A stretch of 64,000 bases of DNA from DAIDKA01 sp036498905 (GTDB taxonomy: Bacteria; Pseudomonadota; Gammaproteobacteria; Steroidobacterales; Steroidobacteraceae), in NCBI GenBank assembly GCA_036498905.1, contig DASYER010000023.1, positions 124,001 through 188,000 of the forward strand, given 5' to 3'. The position numbers were made by a program, and so were the translations under genes. How positions within the stretch are numbered: the first letter of the stretch is position 1; each line of letters begins with the position of its first letter. This document shows positions 58,447 to 64,000 of this stretch, piece by piece. The notes beneath the pieces were generated by a model that made no database searches, was not told the origin of the DNA, and worked only from the letters and a program-made list of their open reading frames with translations.

Positions 58447-60299
58447 CGCTTTGCCGGCGGCGCAGGTATCACGCGCAGCACGGCCATCATGCCATTGTCC
58501 TCGTGGTCTGCCAGATGGCAGTGGAACGGGATGTCACCGGCGAGCGCCGCCGGAAAATTCACCTTGATGCGCACCCGCCCGGGACGAACCGGCCCCTCGG
58601 GGCTGTGATAGCCGGTTGCGGTCGCATAAGGCACGCTGACGACATCGAGCAGCGGCGGGTCCTTGACAGGCTGGCCGTCTATCTCAAGCACGCGGAAATG
58701 GACCTGGTGGATATGAAACGCATGTAGCTCGTTGGTCCAGTTCTCAATGGTCCACTCCTCGGTCGTACCCGCCTTCACCGTAATCGCCGGAGGGGCGCCC
58801 ATGTGATACGGCTTCAACACCGCCCCAGGCTTTCTTTCGACAATGTAGAAATCGGTCTGATCGTCCTGCCCCGGACGCGGGTATTCCGCGAACGCAATGA
58901 CCCGCGACCGCTCGGTGCGGCGCGCGAGGAGTCCGTCATAGAGGCTGGGACGGTTGAGATGTGCAGCGGCGGGACCGGGCGCGGCGTTCGGCGTGGCGGA
59001 GGACGACGGTTCAACCAGCGCGAGGCGTCGCTCCGGAACCCGATCACCGGCGCAGCCGGTATCCACGGCGTGAGTTACCAGATACGCCCGATGGCCGGTG
59101 GGGGGCGGCCGCACCAGTACCGCGACCCGGCCCGCAGGGGGCACGAATTGTGATTCCGGGGTCGCGCGCTCGGGCAGAAGCGCGCCCGCATCGTCGGTGA
59201 GCGGACTACCATCGCGCGCAACGACGGTCATCGGTAGCGGGCTGCCGTCCGCATCCACCATCGCCAGATCAAGAAATGCGTCGGTGGCGGCGTTGAGGAT
59301 TCGCCACAATTCCACCCCAGCCATGGGGATCGCGAAATGCGGGAGCGCCGCATCGGGCGCGTCGCCCACCTGCACGGGGGTGTCATTGAGGCTGATTGCA
59401 TCAATACCCGAGGTCGCTGCGCATAGCAGCTCATGCCTCGTGTCGATTGCGGTCGATGGCCGCCGCGCTCCGGGGGACGGCGCAGGGCCCGTGCGCTCGG
59501 GCGCCGCCGCGGTCATGGCGGCTGCCTGCGTCTTGCCGGCGTCAAGATCCTGCGTCTGGCGCACGATCAGCACCCGCTCGGCGATTCCCTGCGCAAGCCA
59601 TGCATCTGTCTGTGGCCCCTCGACGACGATTGCGCCGGAAAGGCCCATCAGCATCTGAGCCTGCACCTCGCCGTGCACGTGCGGGTGGTACCAGTACAGT
59701 CCCTCGGGCATATCGGCCGGGATGTGATAGTGATAGGTGAACTCACGCTGGCCGCAGCCGGCGGGTCCGGACGCCGGATCGGTGCACACCGTGAGCACAT
59801 CATCCTGCGGCTTCACCGGTGGCACCGAGAATCCGTGCAGATGAAGATTGGTGGCACCGGTCGCCGGGTGGCGCATTCCGGGGATCACCGGATAGTAGCC
59901 CGGCGTCTGCGGCACGGTCTGATTGGCGCTTGAGAGCTTTGCGGGGCCGCTCACCGCATCGATCGCGCCTGGGTCCGTGATCTCGTTCCTTAAGGTGATG
60001 GTCAACTCGGCACCCTGACGCACGCGGATGACGGGTGCATCGGCGCTGCCGTTCGCGACATAGCACAGACGACTGCCGTCCTGGCGCACGGTTAGTGTGA
60101 GTCCCTCGCGGCCGGGGCGGATTACAGGGCTTGCATGACCCGGCGGCGGCACGCCGGTGCCGCAGGGCGCTGCGGCGGTGCTGCTCGGGTCGAACGGGGG
60201 AGGCTCGGCCGCCGTCGCAAGCGAGAGCACCGAGAGCAGCAAGGCGGTGAACCCCAGCCGCAAGGTCGCAGCGGAGTTGCTCAATCGTGGAGGTGGCAT
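58443..60299 (-). CDS. Multicopper oxidase
   Basis: Exported blue-copper oxidase of 618 residues, signal peptide MPPPRLSNSAATLRLGFTAL, then LLSVLSLATAAE. All four copper motifs are present: HLHGFS, YHPHVHG, HAFHIHQVHF and HCHLADHEDNGM, the last with His-Cys-His and a Met axial ligand. Such enzymes oxidise metals or phenolic substrates with O2; there is no Met-rich CueO-like insert. The start ATG at 60299 was chosen because it starts the signal peptide; an upstream ATG at 60353 overlaps the phosphoesterase stop. It follows the phosphoesterase gene by 53 bp on the same strand. Confidence 0.9.
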   Translation of the reverse strand: MPPPRLSNSAATLRLGFTALLLSVLSLATAAEPPPFDPSSTAAAPCGTGVPPPGHASPVIRPGREGLTLTVRQDGSRLCYVANGSADAPVIRVRQGAELTITLRNEITDPGAIDAVSGPAKLSSANQTVPQTPGYYPVIPGMRHPATGATNLHLHGFSVPPVKPQDDVLTVCTDPASGPAGCGQREFTYHYHIPADMPEGLYWYHPHVHGEVQAQMLMGLSGAIVVEGPQTDAWLAQGIAERVLIVRQTQDLDAGKTQAAAMTAAAPERTGPAPSPGARRPSTAIDTRHELLCAATSGIDAISLNDTPVQVGDAPDAALPHFAIPMAGVELWRILNAATDAFLDLAMVDADGSPLPMTVVARDGSPLTDDAGALLPERATPESQFVPPAGRVAVLVRPPPTGHRAYLVTHAVDTGCAGDRVPERRLALVEPSSSATPNAAPGPAAAHLNRPSLYDGLLARRTERSRVIAFAEYPRPGQDDQTDFYIVERKPGAVLKPYHMGAPPAITVKAGTTEEWTIENWTNELHAFHIHQVHFRVLEIDGQPVKDPPLLDVVSVPYATATGYHSPEGPVRPGRVRIKVNFPAALAGDIPFHCHLADHEDNGMMAVLRVIPAPPAKR

Positions 60300-60352
60300 G
60301 GAGAGAGGATAAACCTCTCTCCATGCCAGGAAGGCCGCGTTCCAGCGAATCA

Positions 60353-61678
60353 CTATTCCCGGAACAGATCCGAGATTGCCTGAACCCCCGCATCGCAGGC
60401 GTGATTGAGGCAGCGCAGTCCGAAAGCCCCATCAAGCGTCTTGGTGAGCGAATAGTGGTCGTAGAACTTGCCACTCTTCAACCCGTGCGGACCGTAATTG
60501 GTATCGACGATCAACACCACCTGATTGCTGGTGCGTGTGCTGTAGTCGTTCTCGTCCCACACGACGACGATCGCACTACGGCTGTCCGACCAGACCGGGG
60601 AAGCCTTGATTGCCGTCACGATCCGCTGCAGCGCCAGGTCTCCTTGCAGGATCAGTGAAGGATTGAGGCCCTGTTGCGTGCCGTTGTCATCCGCGTCGAA
60701 GTTGCAGAACGCCGTACCGTTGCCGCGCCCGTGCATGTCGTCGCACTGGTTCGGCGCTATGAAGGCTAAGTCCGGTACCCGGCCCGACTTCAGGTCGGCG
60801 TAGAGGCCTTGCTGCCCATCGAAAGAGGCCACCCGATGCAGGCTCAGATCGCGGCTGGCACCTTCCTGCACGGAAGCGAAGTACGCGAACGGGTTGTGCT
60901 TCACTGCGTACAGGAAAACCACGTTGTCCGAAGTCACCGGATTGCCAGTGGTCGAGACCGCGGTGAAGTCCGACGTTACATTGGTACCCTCGGAGTTGAC
61001 GTCGCCAATCGTGAAGTAGCCGTCGCTCACATTGACGCCGTCGGCACCAATGCTGGGCAGGCCCTCCTGGTAGGACTTCCAGGACTTATGTGCCTCGACC
61101 AGCTGGTCGGCAATCGAGATGCCGTCGATATTGTTGCTCGCAGGGATTGCCAGCGAGCCGTTGATGTTGGTCAGCGGCGGGCTTGAGGTTTCATTCATGG
61201 TCAGATCGAGCAGGGGGGTCGCCGCGTCGGTGCCGTGCGTGCCGCCGATCGGGCAGACGGTACCGGTGCTGGGTTCGTCGGTGTTGGTCGGCTGTCCACG
61301 CACCATGTTGGGAATGCAGCGCCCGTCATGCCACTTCGGATACTGATCCGAAAGGTTGTTGAAGTTCGAGCCGCCGACCACCTCGAGGTAGTTGGTGCTG
61401 CTCGGGTGGGCGATGGCGAAGTAGTTGGTGGCGAAATTGGCTTTGGCCATCAGGGCGTTGGTGAACGGAGCCTGGGCATTGCCGGCGATCTGCCCGTAGG
61501 CATGGTTCTCCATCATGATCACAAACACGTGGTCGAGCCGAGGTATGCCGGTCGGTACCGGGCCCTGGGCAGCGCCGGCGCTGCCGGCGGCGATCAGCGT
61601 CGCCACGGACGCCACCGCCACCTTTCTTATGGTGCACTGCACCGCCGATGACGCGAGCGCCGTGAACATCTTTTTCAT
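60353..61678 (-). CDS. Alkaline phosphatase-like phosphoesterase (AcpA/phospholipase C type), exported
   Basis: Protein of 441 residues with a Sec signal ending SAGAAQ (start ATG 61678 with GGAGACCG upstream). Conserved motifs are FVIMMENHAYGQI, HPSSTNYLEVVGG, PDLAFIAPNQCDDMHG and IVVVWDENDYS, the same as in the lipoprotein paralogue at 19435. Likely a periplasmic acid phosphatase. The upstream region has a possible Pho box (61735-61763). It probably shares a transcript with the multicopper oxidase gene downstream. Confidence 0.86.
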   Translation of the reverse strand: MKKMFTALASSAVQCTIRKVAVASVATLIAAGSAGAAQGPVPTGIPRLDHVFVIMMENHAYGQIAGNAQAPFTNALMAKANFATNYFAIAHPSSTNYLEVVGGSNFNNLSDQYPKWHDGRCIPNMVRGQPTNTDEPSTGTVCPIGGTHGTDAATPLLDLTMNETSSPPLTNINGSLAIPASNNIDGISIADQLVEAHKSWKSYQEGLPSIGADGVNVSDGYFTIGDVNSEGTNVTSDFTAVSTTGNPVTSDNVVFLYAVKHNPFAYFASVQEGASRDLSLHRVASFDGQQGLYADLKSGRVPDLAFIAPNQCDDMHGRGNGTAFCNFDADDNGTQQGLNPSLILQGDLALQRIVTAIKASPVWSDSRSAIVVVWDENDYSTRTSNQVVLIVDTNYGPHGLKSGKFYDHYSLTKTLDGAFGLRCLNHACDAGVQAISDLFRE

Positions 61679-61734
61679 TTGCGGTCTCCCTCTTGGACGA
61701 TTGACATTCGGACCGGCCATTGCAGCCGAACCAA

Positions 61735-61763
61735 ATGACAGTCACGTTATTAGGGCATGACGG
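61735..61763 (-). promoter_or_regulatory. Possible degenerate Pho box upstream of phosphoesterase
   Basis: Read on the minus strand: CCGTCAT, 15 bp, CTGTCAT, a spacing equal to two 11-bp PhoB repeats. The intermediate repeat is poor. The gene downstream is a phosphatase, which makes PhoB control plausible. Confidence is low. Confidence 0.3.
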
Positions 61764-61944
61764 AAATGTGTCGAGGCAGGGCGGATGGGATTGCCCGTCG
61801 TGATGTGGGCGTGTCTCAAACAAGCGGGAAAGCGTCCGGAACGCACGCCATCCTGGCGCATTGCCGCAGCACGGCACCGCAATCTTTGGCGCTAAAGCGT
61901 AGAAACCTTGCGTACAACACGCGACAATTGCGGCGTCGATAATA

Positions 61945-62400
61945 ATGATGGATGACGAGAAGGCGAAAGTGCCCGAGCCGGATGACGCGAACGCCGAAGC
62001 CTACGCTATAGTTTCGCATGAAGCCTGCGTGGCCGCCGCGATAGTGGCCTGCGAGCATTGCGGCGCCAGTATTGAAGTCATCTGCATTCACTGCTTCGGC
62101 GGCACGGTGATGCAGGAGCCGCTGCTGCAATTCACGGTCTTGGACATCCGGGAGATGGATGAGGCGCTGGCCGAGCAGATGGCCCTGTGGTCGCACTTTC
62201 GTAGGGCCGCCGAAGCCGACTCAGTGTTCGCGAACTACTGCACCCGCTGCGGCGAGCCGCAGGAGGACACGCTCCTGCACTGCGAGCCCGGCCGTGCGTT
62301 TTTCGATGTTCCGGCGGCAATAGCCGCGGGTGAAGTCACCTGCACCCCGCTGTTGGGAACGATCCGCCTGAACGGCGACGAGCACAGCGTGGCCGACTGA
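61945..62400 (+). CDS. Zinc-ribbon-like protein of unknown function
   Basis: Cytoplasmic protein of 151 residues with three CxxC-type pairs or near-pairs: CEHCG (near residue 36-40), CIHC (47-50) and CTRCG (near 98-102), with additional Cys later. These resemble zinc-ribbon metal sites. No domain name can be given. ATG at 61945 and 61948 are both possible. Its TGA stop adjoins the opposite-strand stop of the methyltransferase in a TGATCA palindrome. Confidence 0.6.
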   Translation: MMDDEKAKVPEPDDANAEAYAIVSHEACVAAAIVACEHCGASIEVICIHCFGGTVMQEPLLQFTVLDIREMDEALAEQMALWSHFRRAAEADSVFANYCTRCGEPQEDTLLHCEPGRAFFDVPAAIAAGEVTCTPLLGTIRLNGDEHSVAD

Positions 62401-62973
62401 TCACAACAGCAGGGGCAGCAGCATCTTGGTGCGCGCCATGTAGACCGGATACTGCTGCGGAAACTGTTCACTCATCAGTTCTTCTTCGCGCCGCGCGCTG
62501 TATATGAAGTAACCGCCAAACAGGATCAGCGGCAGGATCCAGAAGACACTTTCACCCAAGGCTGAGCCGATCATGGCGATGAGCATGCCGCCATAAATGG
62601 GATGGCGTACGAATGCGTACGGGCCCGTTGTGACAAGCTCGGGGTTCTCCTTGCGGGACACAGGCATGCCCCAATTGCGTCCGAGATGGACGCGGGCCAC
62701 GATGGCAAGGCCTACACCCAGTGCCGCAAGCACGGCGCCGCTCAGACCCATGAGGGTGCTGCCTGCCTCAACTATCTGTGCGCTGCGCAGCGCGTGCCGC
62801 AGCTGTGGGGCGCGAAGTGCAATGACGACGACCACGAGGATACTCAGACGCAGTGAGCTTTCCGTCCGCCAGCGCCTGGCGCCGATGTTGCGTTTGGCGC
62901 TGAAGGCGGCGATGGCCCAGTAACCGAAAAGCACGAGCCAGAATGCCGCGATCAGGCGCCCGTAGATTGTCAT
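62401..62973 (-). CDS. Isoprenylcysteine carboxyl methyltransferase-like membrane protein
   Basis: Membrane protein of 190 residues with about five helices, ending in a conserved block GPYAFVRHPIYGGML and YPVYMARTKMLLP typical of the ICMT/PEMT-like methyltransferase family. Such bacterial proteins have unknown substrates; lipids are likely. ATG at 62973 overlaps the stop of the epimerase gene (ATGA), so both form one transcript. A longer upstream frame to 63204 would run through the epimerase gene. Confidence 0.85.
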   Translation of the reverse strand: MTIYGRLIAAFWLVLFGYWAIAAFSAKRNIGARRWRTESSLRLSILVVVVIALRAPQLRHALRSAQIVEAGSTLMGLSGAVLAALGVGLAIVARVHLGRNWGMPVSRKENPELVTTGPYAFVRHPIYGGMLIAMIGSALGESVFWILPLILFGGYFIYSARREEELMSEQFPQQYPVYMARTKMLLPLLL

Positions 62974-63938
62974 ACGTGTAGGCCGGGGGGCGTTCCTCCT
63001 GCATGCAAGGCGGCTCCAAATCCGGTTCGCCAGGTTCGATGGACCGGTTGCCAGTTCAAAACCCGCTTGGCCTTCGCATTCGAACCGGCGCGCGCTTCGG
63101 TCATCATCGAGACGAGGTGTTTGCCGGCCAGCGGGAGGGCCAGTAACTTCGGAACGCGCAGCGGCGGCTTGGCACCCAGTGAAGCGGCGAGCGTGGGGAG
63201 CCACTCGCGCACGGGAGCCGGTTCATCGTCAACGATGTTGTAGATGCCCGGATCACCGCGCTCCACCGCGATCGCAGTCGCGGCGGCAGCATCGTCGATG
63301 TGCACCAGCGACCACCAACCGGTGCCACCTCCGATCAATGGGAAGCGTCGCTGTCGAAGCTGCTCGATGACCGCCTCCTCCAGCAGCCCTGTGCCGGGGC
63401 CGTAAAAGGAGCCGTAGCGCAGACTCAGTCCGGCGATATTCGGTGCCTGCATGAGGCGAGTTTCAAGATAGCGAATGGCCGCCAGGCTGCGTCGCTGCTC
63501 GGGCGCCGGTTCAGGGTCCAGCAGATCCTCTTCGGTCTTGACGTGGCCGCCGATGCGGGCATAGGGCCATCCGCAGAAACTCTGGGCAACGAACCTGCGC
63601 GTCCCGGCCGCGGCGGCCGCGGCCAGCAAGTGGTCCAATCCTTCCGTCCGCAGGCGATTGCTGAGCGCGAAAGTGCGGTCGAAGTGGCGCAGGTCACTGA
63701 GTCCGCGCAGTGCCGTCATTTCGTGCACGATGACGTCCGGGGCCGAATTCACGACCGCGGTCCGCATGGCCGCGGCATCGAGTCCGTCGGCCACCATCGG
63801 CTCGGCGCCGGCCTGGGCGATGAGCTGTCTCTTTCCCGCTGTGTGGGTTACGCCCACGACCGAATGCCCGGCTGCGACCAACAGGGACAGGAGTCGGCTT
63901 CCCAAAGCGCCTGTCGCGCCCGGGACAAACACACGCAT
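62970..63938 (-). CDS. NAD-dependent epimerase/dehydratase family protein
   Basis: Extended-SDR protein of 322 residues. It has the NAD motif VPGATGALGSRLLSLL, the substrate region LSLRYGSFYGPGTGL, and SLVHIDDAAAAT, all conserved in sugar epimerase-like proteins. The canonical YxxxK is not obvious, so it may be an atypical reductase. It shares the N-terminal pattern with the protein at 48675 (both GATGA-GSRLL). Its stop overlaps the methyltransferase start by 4 bp. Confidence 0.87.
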   Translation of the reverse strand: MRVFVPGATGALGSRLLSLLVAAGHSVVGVTHTAGKRQLIAQAGAEPMVADGLDAAAMRTAVVNSAPDVIVHEMTALRGLSDLRHFDRTFALSNRLRTEGLDHLLAAAAAAGTRRFVAQSFCGWPYARIGGHVKTEEDLLDPEPAPEQRRSLAAIRYLETRLMQAPNIAGLSLRYGSFYGPGTGLLEEAVIEQLRQRRFPLIGGGTGWWSLVHIDDAAAATAIAVERGDPGIYNIVDDEPAPVREWLPTLAASLGAKPPLRVPKLLALPLAGKHLVSMMTEARAGSNAKAKRVLNWQPVHRTWRTGFGAALHAGGTPPGLHV

Positions 63939-64000
63939 GATCTGATCCTCCGCTTAGCCTGTCGTCGGATGGGCAATTATATGCGACCTGGCCTTGCCTG

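Noticed and set aside
1..64000. CRISPR arrays, insertion sequences, phage genes
   Set aside because: No short regularly spaced repeats, transposase or phage structural genes were recognised. The only long tandem repeat is the WD40-coding one.

Overview
The window is a GC-rich chromosomal segment of an aerobic, Gram-negative, free-living bacterium, most likely a gammaproteobacterium of the Nevskiales/Steroidobacter type. That placement is an inference from aerobic HemF, YggX next to MutY, a complete Entner-Doudoroff set, Tat- and Sec-exported redox enzymes and several S9 peptidases; no rRNA is present to test it. No insertion sequence, phage gene, CRISPR array or plasmid gene was seen. Genes are packed tightly: many co-directional neighbours overlap by 4 bp, and three convergent pairs share 4 bp at their stop codons.

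Layout. 1-7 kb (minus strand): two S9 family peptidases flank two FtsX-type ABC permeases without a local ATPase, followed by a tautomerase. 7-14 kb: an SDR enzyme with an apparent signal peptide, a DHA2 drug exporter, a HIT hydrolase, DsbA, two aldo/keto reductases and a DUF945 protein. 14-18 kb: regulators, namely an orphan BlaI-type repressor, a VOC-ArsR-SRPBCC operon with a clear inverted repeat at its promoter, and a MerR-isoaspartyl-methyltransferase fusion.

18-27.7 kb: carbon metabolism. zwf is divergent from edd-eda, and zwf heads a co-directional run of ankyrin protein, CE15-type esterase, lipoprotein phosphoesterase, di-heme peroxidase and a small protein. 27.7-38.1 kb: a near-continuous heme cluster, hemA-hemL-(sensor kinase-response regulator)-hemC-hemD-hemB-hemE-hemF, then mutY and yggX, ending at tRNA-Phe. 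It makes coproporphyrinogen and protoporphyrinogen precursors from glutamyl-tRNA and carries a two-component system inside it.

38.3-49.4 kb: mixed accessory genes, namely an EamA transporter, an unknown exported protein, a two-subunit IorAB-type molybdenum hydroxylase, an F420-type reductase, a YcnI-domain protein and a PAP2 phosphatase. An ECF41/SigJ-type sigma factor follows, with an FAD monooxygenase and an NAD-dependent epimerase. Sequences matching the ECF41 promoter motif lie upstream of both the sigma gene and the epimerase gene.

49.6-64 kb: a second di-heme peroxidase; an ECF sigma factor of the ECF43/TIGR02999 type in an operon with a 1353-residue transmembrane Ser/Thr kinase bearing fourteen WD40 repeats; a quinohemoprotein alcohol dehydrogenase with a lanthanide-type Asp pair; a multicopper oxidase; a second exported phosphoesterase; and an epimerase/methyltransferase pair. 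The most interesting candidates for a coherent regulatory system are the kinase-sigma pair (sigma lacks the usual acidic patch and has Ser/Thr there), the ECF41 regulon and the two-component system embedded in the heme operon.
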